The position numbers and the translations under genes were made by a program. Shown here in pieces: positions 7,956 through 14,255 of a DNA stretch of 16,863 nt (positions are counted from its first letter, which is position 1; the number at the start of each line of letters is the position of its first letter). This DNA comes from Actinomycetota bacterium. GTDB taxonomy: Bacteria; Actinomycetota; Actinomycetes; S36-B12; UBA5976. Below the pieces are notes generated by a model. That model was not told the DNA's origin, did no database searches, and saw only the letters and a list, made by a program, of their open reading frames with translations. The stretch is from NCBI GenBank assembly GCA_947373075.1, contig CANBWF010000019.1:1-16863 (forward strand). The letters run 5' to 3'.

Positions 7956-8362
7956 TGTCAGCAGCCCATGAGAGCCGCATTGAAGGCAGCGCGTCGGTAG
8001 AAACTCGCAAAGTACGCATTACCAGGTTGGATCCTTGGTCGGTTGCTAAGTCTGCTTTCATGCTGGGCCTGACTATTGCTGGGGTACTTATTGTGGCGAC
8101 TGTGGCGCTGTGGCTATTACTGTCGGCTGCTGGGGTTTTCGAGGCAATCACTGGGCTATTCCAGTCAGTTTCTGGCAATAGCAATTCATCTGGCGTCAGC
8201 TTTTTATCACTTGGGCGCTTAGTGGGCTTATCAATGGTTATTTCGGCTATTGAGATTGTGTTACTTAGCGTTCTTTCGGTAATTTTCGCGGTGTTGTACA
8301 ACCTCAGTGTTGGATTTACGGGCGGAATTGAAGTAAGTGTCACCGATAGCGGGACAAAGTAA
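7955..8362 (+). CDS. DUF3566 membrane protein
   Basis: The 135-residue protein has a short polar N-terminus, the family segment RKVRITRLDPWSVAKSAF near residues 18-35, and two hydrophobic helices at about 34-60 and 88-113. A Ser/Asn-rich linker separates the helices, and the conserved end is YNLSVGFTGGIEVSV. This is the DUF3566 architecture found immediately after gyrA across actinobacteria. Its function is not established. The start ATG shares one base with the gyrA stop, so it is probably made from the gyrase transcript. The gene is complete. Confidence 0.88.
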   Translation: MSAAHESRIEGSASVETRKVRITRLDPWSVAKSAFMLGLTIAGVLIVATVALWLLLSAAGVFEAITGLFQSVSGNSNSSGVSFLSLGRLVGLSMVISAIEIVLLSVLSVIFAVLYNLSVGFTGGIEVSVTDSGTK

Positions 8363-8379
8363 CGCCCCAATTTTGGGCG
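8363..8379 (+). terminator. Weak hairpin after the gyrase operon
   Basis: CGCCC 8363-8367 pairs with GGGCG 8375-8379 around a 7-base loop, starting directly after the DUF3566 stop codon. There is no T-run afterwards, so it may be a processing or stability hairpin, or allow read-through into the tRNA block, rather than a true intrinsic terminator. Confidence 0.4.
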
Positions 8380-8471
8380 AAACGCGAAATTGCGGTAATC
8401 TCGTGACTCGCGTTAAAAATTTCGACAAAGTGTTAGATCTACAACTGAATAAGCACGAGTAATAAGTACGA

Positions 8472-8539
8472 GGGCCTATAGCTAAACCTGGTTATAGTCC
8501 TGGTGCAAGGAAGAGGTCGATCCCGAATCGACTAAGACG
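8472..8539 (+). pseudogene. Decayed tRNA-Ile-like copy upstream of tRNA-Ile
   Basis: The stretch shares two exact blocks with the intact tRNA-Ile gene just downstream. AGGGCCTATAGCT at 8471-8483 equals 8542-8554, and AAGGAAGAGGTCGAT at 8507-8521 equals 8581-8595. The offset changes from 71 to 74 bases, so about three bases are missing in the middle. It can still form a D-arm (GCTA 8481-8484 with TAGT 8495-8498) and a T-arm-like hairpin (GTCGA 8516-8520 with TCGAC 8528-8532, 7-base loop). The anticodon stem is destroyed and only 4 of 7 acceptor pairs remain. It is probably a degenerate tandem duplicate; a retained tRNA-like leader RNA is the alternative. Confidence 0.7.
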
Positions 8540-8542
8540 TAA

Positions 8543-8617
8543 GGGCCTATAGCTCAGCTTGGTTAGAGCGCTTCCCTGATAAGGAAGAGGTCGATGGTTC
8601 AAGTCCATCTAGGCCCA
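8543..8617 (+). tRNA. tRNA-Ile (anticodon GAT)
   Basis: A complete cloverleaf folds here. The acceptor GGGCCTA (8543-8549) pairs with TAGGCCC (8610-8616), and A8617 is the discriminator. The D-stem is GCTC/GAGC, the anticodon stem CTTCC/GGAAG has loop CTGATAA with anticodon GAT at 8578-8580, and the T-stem GATGG/CCATC has loop TTCAAGT. CCA is not encoded. The position after gyrA and before tRNA-Ala matches the actinobacterial gyrA-ileT-alaT order. Confidence 0.97.
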
Positions 8618-8640
8618 CGCAAGTTCTAGAAAGGATCGCT

Positions 8641-8751
8641 ATGAAAAAGTTTTTCTTGGCAGTACTAGCTCTGGTTGGTTTTGTTGGCTACAAGCAGGCA
8701 AAAGCAAATAAAGCTGAGCAGGACTTGTGGACACAGGCCACTTCTGAGTAG
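8641..8751 (+). CDS. DLW-39 family small protein
   Basis: This 36-codon gene lies between tRNA-Ile and tRNA-Ala. It has a strong ribosome site, AGAAAGGA at 8628-8635, 5 bases before ATG. The peptide begins MKKFFLAVLALVGFVGY, a hydrophobic stretch that could be a membrane anchor or signal. A Lys/Ala-rich link follows, then the end AEQDLWTQATSE. The DLW(A/T)xAT ending and the position beside the gyrA-linked tRNAs match the small DLW-39 family seen in actinobacteria. Its function is not established. The hydrophobic N-terminus suggests a tiny membrane protein exposing the DLW tail, but the side is uncertain. Confidence 0.8.
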   Translation: MKKFFLAVLALVGFVGYKQAKANKAEQDLWTQATSE

Positions 8752-8762
8752 TTTAGAAGTCT

Positions 8763-8774
8763 TGGAATGTTCCA
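8763..8774 (+). repeat. Perfect palindrome abutting tRNA-Ala
   Basis: TGGAATGTTCCA contains TGGAA, a 2-base centre and TTCCA, and ends exactly one base before the first base of tRNA-Ala. As RNA it could form a small hairpin (TGGA/TCCA with loop ATGT) in the tRNA 5' leader; as DNA it could be an operator half-site pair. Its role is unknown. Confidence 0.4.
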
Positions 8775-8847
8775 GGGGACTTAGCTCAATTGGTAGAGCA
8801 CCTGCTTTGCAAGCAGGGGGTTAGGGGTTCGATTCCCCTAGTCTCCA
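8775..8847 (+). tRNA. tRNA-Ala (anticodon TGC)
   Basis: A complete 73-base cloverleaf is present. The acceptor GGGGACT (8775-8781) pairs with AGTCTCC (8840-8846) including one G-T pair, and A8847 is the discriminator. The anticodon stem CCTGC/GCAGG encloses loop TTTGCAA with anticodon TGC at 8808-8810. The T-arm has the standard GGTTCGATTCC core. CCA is not encoded. Confidence 0.97.
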
Positions 8848-8851
8848 CAAT

Positions 8852-8874
8852 AAGGTCGCGTAAGCGGCCTTTTT
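8852..8874 (+). terminator. Intrinsic terminator after tRNA-Ala
   Basis: AAGGTCGC (8852-8859) pairs with GCGGCCTT (8864-8871) with one T-G pair and a GTAA tetraloop, followed by a run of T ending at 8874. It starts 5 bases after tRNA-Ala and is the clearest intrinsic terminator in the window, closing the tRNA-Ile/DLW-39/tRNA-Ala unit. Confidence 0.88.
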
Positions 8875-8914
8875 GTGTTTATAGAATAAGTTACTTAGGG
8901 TCAAAGGCGACGCG

Positions 8915-10135
8915 ATGTTAGATGTGCTTAAGGAAACACCGACTCTAACTCGCCGACTACTTTTTGGAAATTTCTTAAGTTCGTTAGGTAGCGGTTTAAC
9001 ACTCCCGTTACTCATTGTTTATTTGCATCAAATTCGTGGCTTCACTCTTTTAACGGCGGCACTTGTTGTTGCGTGGATGTCTATTTCTGGCCTAGTAGCT
9101 ACCGGACCGGTTGGCGCGGCAATTGACCGTGTAGGCCCTAAACCAGTAATGGTTGTTTGCCTAATCGTGCAAATGTTTGCAACTTTGAGTTGGGCATTCG
9201 TGCATAACTCCACCCAGGCGTACCTAGTTGCCAGTTTTAGCGCTTTAGGTCAGTCGGGTCTTTGGCCGGCACAAAACACAATGGTTTCCAGGATGGTGCC
9301 AGCGGAACAGAGACAAAACATTTTTGGTGTTTCCTTTATGTTTTTAAATTTAGGATTGGGCATCGGTGGGTTAGCCAGTGCACTGATTGTCGATTTAAAT
9401 GATCCATCGAGTTTCTTGCGCTTATATGCCATTGATGCTTGTTCATACTTGCTCTATTTAGTAGTTCTGCTTTCGATACCTAATTTCGTTCCAGAGCCAG
9501 GGCAAAAACATGAGCCTGGCAGTTATCGTGATTTACTGGCTGATCGAAAATTGATTTACTACTTTTTCGCCACACTGCTAATGCTGATTTGTGGGTATGG
9601 CTCACTAATGGATGCAGGTATCGCACCACTGCTCACCGTATTCGCTCATCAATCGGCTAAAGCGTTAGGACCGATTTGGGCGATTAATACTTTCTTAATC
9701 GTGATCGGCCAGATCTATTTCTTGAAGCTGGTTAACGGCCGAAGTCGATCCCGCATGCTGCAAGTGGTGTGCTTACTCTGGGCGCTGTCTTGGTTGATGC
9801 TGGCAAGTGGACTTAAATTGCCGGGCCTGTGGCCAGCAGGTATGGCGGCGGTGGCAATGGGCATCTTTGCCTGTGGCGAGATGGTTTGGTCACCTGTTGG
9901 ACCAGCGCTGCCAAATGACCTTGCGCCTGAGCACTTACGTGGACGCTATAACGCCGTGAGTTCTTTGAATTGGACGCTCGCTGGTTCAATCGGTCCAGCA
10001 TTTGGTGGGTTCATGCTCGACCGTCGGTTGCCATTCCAATGGATTGCGATTTTGCTCTTCGGCTTTGTCATTTCAGCCTTTTTAGCTAGCCGCCTGCGTA
10101 AGCAACTGACGCCAAGTCAAGATGGGCTTGAATAA
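8915..10135 (+). CDS. MFS transporter
   Basis: This 406-residue, very hydrophobic protein looks like a 10 to 12-helix major facilitator. The first inter-helix loop has MFS motif A in the form GPVGAAIDRVGPKPVMV (residues 64-80). A central polar loop (PEPGQKHEPGSYRDLLADRK, about 194-213) divides the two helix bundles. Near the C-terminus, the segment EHLRGRYNAVSSLNWTLAG resembles DHA1-type drug or metabolite exporters. The substrate cannot be told from sequence. The start ATG has AAAGG at 8903-8907; TAGAAT at 8882-8887 is a possible -10 without a clear -35. It stands alone between the tRNA terminator and the dnaB upstream region. Confidence 0.87.
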   Translation: MLDVLKETPTLTRRLLFGNFLSSLGSGLTLPLLIVYLHQIRGFTLLTAALVVAWMSISGLVATGPVGAAIDRVGPKPVMVVCLIVQMFATLSWAFVHNSTQAYLVASFSALGQSGLWPAQNTMVSRMVPAEQRQNIFGVSFMFLNLGLGIGGLASALIVDLNDPSSFLRLYAIDACSYLLYLVVLLSIPNFVPEPGQKHEPGSYRDLLADRKLIYYFFATLLMLICGYGSLMDAGIAPLLTVFAHQSAKALGPIWAINTFLIVIGQIYFLKLVNGRSRSRMLQVVCLLWALSWLMLASGLKLPGLWPAGMAAVAMGIFACGEMVWSPVGPALPNDLAPEHLRGRYNAVSSLNWTLAGSIGPAFGGFMLDRRLPFQWIAILLFGFVISAFLASRLRKQLTPSQDGLE

Positions 10136-10226
10136 AAATAAATTTTCTATGCACAGGCTATGTGGTAAAAAGGGTCTGCAAAATAAGGATTTTAATAATA
10201 TTGAGGACTGCCACTCACAAGTTATC

Positions 10227-10258
10227 ACCAGCCAAGACTGCATAAAAGCCTGGTTTTT
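10227..10258 (+). terminator. Possible weak terminator after the MFS gene
   Basis: ACCAG 10227-10231 pairs with CTGGT 10250-10254 around a long loop and is followed by T to 10258. The stem is short and the loop large, so this is only a candidate. It overlaps the region leading into the DnaA-box array. Confidence 0.3.
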
Positions 10259-10286
10259 CCCCACTTTTTCCACAGTCTTATCCACA
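10255..10286 (+). promoter_or_regulatory. DnaA-box array upstream of dnaB
   Basis: A perfect DnaA box TTATCCACA lies at 10278-10286. A one-mismatch box TTTTCCACA is at 10266-10274, and a two-mismatch TTTTCCCCA at 10255-10263. All have the same orientation with 11-12 base pitch, so they would be helically in phase. The AT-rich stretch 10180-10203 is just upstream. The array ends 7 bases before the -35 of a candidate dnaB promoter. This suggests DnaA-dependent control of dnaB, or a DnaA-titration site near the origin. Confidence 0.65.
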
Positions 10287-10293
10287 GGCCTGA

Positions 10294-10322
10294 TTGTCAC
10301 TGTCAGAGCAGCAATCTAGAGT
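10294..10322 (+). promoter_or_regulatory. Candidate dnaB promoter
   Basis: TTGTCA (10294-10299) and TAGAGT (10317-10322) are separated by 17 bases. Both are reasonable sigma-70-type hexamers; TAnnnT is the usual actinobacterial -10. Transcription would start near 10329, giving a leader of about 30 bases. The DnaA-box array lies directly upstream. Confidence 0.45.
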
Positions 10323-10350
10323 CGGGCTAATACATAAAACTGCAGATTTT

Positions 10351-10355
10351 GAAGG
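10351..10355 (+). promoter_or_regulatory. Ribosome binding site that sets the dnaB start
   Basis: GAAGG at 10351-10355 lies 5 bases before ATG 10361. This favours the ATG over an in-frame TTG at 10349, which would place the ribosome site inside the coding sequence. Confidence 0.7.
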
Positions 10356-10360
10356 TATTC

Positions 10361-11719
10361 ATGAGCGTTGCTGAATTTTCACGGGATCACAACCCTGATC
10401 AACTTTTGACCCCACCGCAAGACATTGTTGCTGAACAATCAGTGCTTGGTGCGATGCTCCTAAGTAAAGATGCCATTGCCGACGTTATTGAACATCTACA
10501 TGAAAATGATTTCTATAAGCCGGCACACACCACAATCTTCGCAGCAATTCTCGACATCTATGGTCGCGGCGAACCGGCTGACGCAATCACAGTTTCGAAC
10601 TATTTATCTAAAGCCGCAACGTTAAATAACATCGGTGGCGTCAGTTACCTGCACACTTTGGTCTCTGGTGTACCAACAGCTGCAAACGCTGGGTACTACG
10701 CACGCATCGTTACCGAGCGAGCAGTGCTTCGTCGCCTGGTAGAAGTTGGCGCTCGCATTACCCAAATGGGTTACTCAGGCGATAGTGAAATTGATGTGCT
10801 CGTTGATCGCGCGCAAGCTGAAGTGTTTGATGTAACTAAGCAACGTCAGAGTGAAGACTACCAACCACTTTCCACAATCATTCCAGACACATTAGACGAG
10901 ATCGAAGCCATTGAAGGTAAAGGCGGACAACTGCTTGGTGTACCAACAGGATTCTCTGGACTCGATGCCATCACACACGGTCTGCACGGTGGGCAACTAA
11001 TTATTGTCGCGGCCCGACCAGGTATGGGTAAATCCACATTGGCGTTGGACTTAGCTCGAAGTGCGAGCATTAGACATAATTTGACGTCAGCAATCTTCTC
11101 GCTGGAAATGAGTCGAAACGAAATTGCGATGCGTCTGCTTTCTGCCGAAGCATCCGTGAGTTTGAATTCAATGCGTGGCGGCAACTTGGTCGAAGCCGAT
11201 TGGCAGCGTCTTGCAGCTCGGATGGGTCAAGTAAGTGAAGCACCAATGTTTATCGATGATTCACCGAACATGACCATGATGGAAATTCGCGCAAAAGCTC
11301 GCCGTTTGAAACAACGACACGATCTTAAACTTATTGTGATCGACTACATCCAGCTGATGAGTTCTGGTCGTCGAGTAGAAAGTCGTCAGGTTGAAGTTAG
11401 TGAGTTCTCTCGCTCACTTAAGTTGCTAGCTAAAGAACTTGATGTGCCTGTTGTCGCACTGAGTCAGCTAAACCGTGGGCCAGAGCAGCGCCAGGATAAG
11501 AAGCCGATGCTTTCAGACCTTCGTGAATCAGGCTCGCTTGAGCAGGATGCAGACATGGTTATCTTGTTGCATCGTGAAGGATTCTACGAACCGGAATCAC
11601 AGCGCCGCGGTGAGTCTGACTTCATCTTGGCCAAACACCGCAACGGCCCAACCGACACAATTACTGTTGCCTGGCAGGGCCATTACAGTCGCTTTGCTGA
11701 AATGGCTGCGTCTTCCTAA
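10361..11719 (+). CDS. dnaB: Replicative DNA helicase DnaB
   Basis: This 452-residue hexameric helicase unwinds DNA ahead of the replication fork. The N-terminal primase-binding domain begins PPQDIVAEQSVLGAMLLS (18-35) and includes FYKPAHTTIFAAI (51-63). The RecA-like motor has Walker A ARPGMGKST (218-226), Walker B LIVIDYIQL (324-332), SQLNRGPEQR (368-377), DLRESGSLEQDADMV (386-400) and the arginine-finger segment AKHRNGPT (424-431). Many actinobacterial dnaB genes carry inteins in these motifs; here all are uninterrupted. The usual neighbours rpsF-ssb-rpsR-rplI are not upstream. It is followed after 2 bases by an aminotransferase gene. Confidence 0.97.
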   Translation: MSVAEFSRDHNPDQLLTPPQDIVAEQSVLGAMLLSKDAIADVIEHLHENDFYKPAHTTIFAAILDIYGRGEPADAITVSNYLSKAATLNNIGGVSYLHTLVSGVPTAANAGYYARIVTERAVLRRLVEVGARITQMGYSGDSEIDVLVDRAQAEVFDVTKQRQSEDYQPLSTIIPDTLDEIEAIEGKGGQLLGVPTGFSGLDAITHGLHGGQLIIVAARPGMGKSTLALDLARSASIRHNLTSAIFSLEMSRNEIAMRLLSAEASVSLNSMRGGNLVEADWQRLAARMGQVSEAPMFIDDSPNMTMMEIRAKARRLKQRHDLKLIVIDYIQLMSSGRRVESRQVEVSEFSRSLKLLAKELDVPVVALSQLNRGPEQRQDKKPMLSDLRESGSLEQDADMVILLHREGFYEPESQRRGESDFILAKHRNGPTDTITVAWQGHYSRFAEMAASS

Positions 11720-11721
11720 TC

Positions 11722-13086
11722 ATGGGTGTTATAGATCGCGAGCATCTCGCTTCGTTATTAGAACGCGAACGTAAAACTTATCGGGTTAACAATCCTGGCT
11801 CTATTGCACTTTACGAACAGGCAACTAATTTGTTCGGAAGTGTTCCCATGACCTGGATGAATAAATGGTCAGGTGGATTCCCGCTTTATTTTGAAACTGC
11901 ACATGGCAATCGCATAGTTGATGTCGACGGACATACTTACATCGACTTCGCACTGGGTGACACCGGAGCCATGGCCGGACATAGTCCCGCAGCAAGCTCC
12001 GCAGCAATAAGTCATCGAATCAATGATGCTGGCGGAATCACCACGATGTTGCCGACAGCGGATGCACAATGGGTGGGCGCGGAACTGACGCGCAGATTTG
12101 GTCTCCCACTTTGGTCATTTACGTTAACCGCTACTGATGCAAACCGGTGGGCAGTCCGGCTGGCTCGACTTGCCACAGGAAAACCAAAAATTTTAGTTTT
12201 CTCTTACTGTTATCACGGATCAGTTGATGAAACGTTCGCAGTTCCAGGGCAAGACGGACGAGCAACTGTGCGACCTGGCAATGTTGCTCCGCCAGTTCCC
12301 CTGGATGAAACAACTCGGGTAGTCGAGTTCAATGATCTTGCTGGTGTTGAACGCGAACTAGCTAATGGCGATGTCGCAGCAATCTTGGCTGAACCGGCAA
12401 TGACAAACATCGGCATAGTTTTACCTGAACCAGGATTCCTTGAAGGGTTACGCGAGTTAGCAACAAAATACAACGCGTTATTAATGATTGATGAAACGCA
12501 CACTTTCTCTGCGGGACCTGGTGGCATGACTGCGCGGGATAATTTATCGCCAGATATTTTTATTATTGGCAAATCAATAGGTGCGGGTATTCCATCGGGC
12601 GCATACGGCATCACCCACGAAGTTGCTCAGATGCTAACCAATCACCCAGAGGCAGACCTAATCGATGTTGGCGGAGTAGGTGGCACACTTGCTGGTAACG
12701 CACTCTCGCTAGCGGCCATGCGTGCGACTTTAGGCGAAGTCCTAACCGATCAGGCTTTTGAGCAGATGATTGTTCTCGGTACCCGCTATACCGAGCAGGT
12801 GCAAGAAATTTTAGATCGATATGAAATTAATTGGTCCATTTCCCAAATTGGCGCACGCGCTGAATATCGATTCACTTCTCCAGCACCGACTTCGGGTACT
12901 GAGTCAGCAGCAGCTAGCGACGATGAATTAGACGAGTTCATGCATCTTTATATGTGTAATCGCGGAATTTTGATGACACCATTTCATAACATGGCCTTGA
13001 TGTGTCCAGCGACAACAGCGGCAGATGTGGACACCCACCAGGCCTTATTTGAATCAGCTATTCGAGAGCTCGCACAAATCGACTAA
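11722..13086 (+). CDS. Class-III (PLP) aminotransferase, glutamate-1-semialdehyde aminomutase-like
   Basis: This 454-residue protein has the class-III aminotransferase fold. The N-terminal strand region GNRIVDVDGHTYIDFALGD (62-80) precedes SYCYHGSVDET (161-171), AEPAMTNIG (223-231) and MIDETHT (255-261). The PLP lysine is Lys284 in IIGKSIGAGIPSGAYG. The family includes glutamate-1-semialdehyde aminomutase and omega-transaminases; the substrate here is unknown. The usual cofactor-phosphate loop, often SGTEA or SGSEA, is replaced by TATDA (136-140), so it may be a divergent subfamily. The ATG follows the dnaB stop by 2 bases without a strong ribosome site, suggesting coupling. It is probably not HemL, which normally keeps SGTEA. 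Confidence 0.85.
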   Translation: MGVIDREHLASLLERERKTYRVNNPGSIALYEQATNLFGSVPMTWMNKWSGGFPLYFETAHGNRIVDVDGHTYIDFALGDTGAMAGHSPAASSAAISHRINDAGGITTMLPTADAQWVGAELTRRFGLPLWSFTLTATDANRWAVRLARLATGKPKILVFSYCYHGSVDETFAVPGQDGRATVRPGNVAPPVPLDETTRVVEFNDLAGVERELANGDVAAILAEPAMTNIGIVLPEPGFLEGLRELATKYNALLMIDETHTFSAGPGGMTARDNLSPDIFIIGKSIGAGIPSGAYGITHEVAQMLTNHPEADLIDVGGVGGTLAGNALSLAAMRATLGEVLTDQAFEQMIVLGTRYTEQVQEILDRYEINWSISQIGARAEYRFTSPAPTSGTESAAASDDELDEFMHLYMCNRGILMTPFHNMALMCPATTAADVDTHQALFESAIRELAQID

Positions 13087-13103
13087 CCGTCTAGAGTTGG
13101 ATT

Positions 13104-14255
13104 GTGAAACTAACCACTCGACTATGGCTATTTCTTGGCGCCGTATCGATTGTGATGGGCAGTGTTGCTGCCTGGGAAATTCGCGCATATGAAATTGCTC
13201 GAGCACATGTTGGCAAAGTCTTGCCCCAAGATCAAGAGCTAATTCATGTGGGTAACCAATTGGCAGCAACTATTGCGGCTGCAGCCGTAGTTGATTTCTT
13301 ACTTCTGGCTCTAGCCTCGTATTTCGCACGCCGTTGGGTCATCATTCCACTGCTTCGTATTCGCAAGGATTTAAATCGCGTTTCAAGCGGCGAGTTAAAT
13401 ATAGGGATACGCGCAACAGGCCCACTTGAAATAGCTGAAACGGCAAAAGCAGCGGATGACATGCGGCGCAGTTTGGTTGATCAAATAGATCGAACTAGGT
13501 CAATTGAATCTTCAATCTCAGCGGAACCGACACTTACGAATGAAGTGCGCGCTGCTTTAGCGACAAAATTTCAGCGCTCCAAGATCCATCCACTTGAGGT
13601 CTACGACATCTATCAGGCAGCCGAAGGTGTGACCAGTGGTGATTGGTGGGACATCTTCTCGAATGAGCGCGGTCATGTAATTGTCCAAGTAGATATTCAG
13701 GGCCATGATGCTGGCGCTGCAATTGCAGGTTTACAGTCAAAAGCAGTTTTCGAAACTGCAGTGAGTTCTGGAATCGATATTCATCGAATCGTTAAAGCGG
13801 CTTCAGACACATTGGCAGATGTTGAAGCCAAAATCGCGACCGCATTTGTGTTGGAGATTCCAATTGATCCAAAGTCGCCCGTGCGCTGGATTAGTGCTGG
13901 ACATCCACCGGCAGTCGTACTTTATCCAGACGGAACACATAAACTTTTGAATCCAACTGGGCCTATGTTGGCTGGATTTGGAAAAGTGTGGGACATTAAA
14001 CAATTTTTACTTGAACCTGGCATGCGCATCATGATCACTTCAGATGGGTTGTTAGAGTTGCGTAATTCGAAAAAAGAGTTTTTTGAAATTGAAGGTTTAC
14101 TTGCAGCAACGGCAAATCTTTCGAAAAATGATGGCCCACGAGAGGTAATTGCAAATATTTCTGCGGCTATGAAAGATTTCGCTGCACACGATGAACTAAA
14201 CCATTGGATACATGAAGATGTAACAGTTGTTGCTATCGCCAGGGAGCAAGCATGA
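13104..14255 (+). CDS. Membrane-anchored HAMP-PP2C (SpoIIE/RsbU-type) phosphatase
   Basis: The 383-residue protein has two membrane helices (about 7-24 and 52-74) around a short outside loop. A HAMP-like linker follows (about 75-125, with RRWVIIPLLRIRKDL and SSGELNI), then a SpoIIE-type PP2C phosphatase domain (about 168-380). Metal-binding aspartates are present in SGDWWD (Asp180, Asp183), VDIQGHD (Asp197), ITSDGLLEL (Asp314) and HEDVTVVAI (Asp372). Such proteins dephosphorylate anti-sigma antagonists or other Ser/Thr phosphoproteins in response to signals. The external loop is short (about 27 residues), so no sensor domain is obvious. The start is GTG at 13104 with a weak ribosome site; the next in-frame ATG would remove the first helix. 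It overlaps hisC by 4 bases (ATGA). Confidence 0.85.
   Translation: MKLTTRLWLFLGAVSIVMGSVAAWEIRAYEIARAHVGKVLPQDQELIHVGNQLAATIAAAAVVDFLLLALASYFARRWVIIPLLRIRKDLNRVSSGELNIGIRATGPLEIAETAKAADDMRRSLVDQIDRTRSIESSISAEPTLTNEVRAALATKFQRSKIHPLEVYDIYQAAEGVTSGDWWDIFSNERGHVIVQVDIQGHDAGAAIAGLQSKAVFETAVSSGIDIHRIVKAASDTLADVEAKIATAFVLEIPIDPKSPVRWISAGHPPAVVLYPDGTHKLLNPTGPMLAGFGKVWDIKQFLLEPGMRIMITSDGLLELRNSKKEFFEIEGLLAATANLSKNDGPREVIANISAAMKDFAAHDELNHWIHEDVTVVAIAREQA

Noticed and set aside
7636..8370. 244-codon open frame on the minus strand across the gyrA end and DUF3566 gene
   Set aside because: It is fully antisense to two confident genes, has a His/Arg/Leu-rich unnatural composition and no recognisable domain.
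8472..8617. tRNA-Ile duplication as an integrative-element attachment site
   Set aside because: Integrating elements duplicate the 3' end of a tRNA, but here the 5' part is repeated, and no integrase or foreign gene is present.
10122..10319. 65-codon open frame upstream of dnaB
   Set aside because: It overlaps the MFS gene end, the DnaA boxes and the candidate promoter, and has no ribosome site or family features.
10349..10360. In-frame TTG start for dnaB
   Set aside because: The GAAGG ribosome site lies between this TTG and ATG 10361, so translation from the ATG is far more likely.
10361..11719. Intein in dnaB
   Set aside because: All helicase motifs are contiguous and the protein has normal intein-free length.
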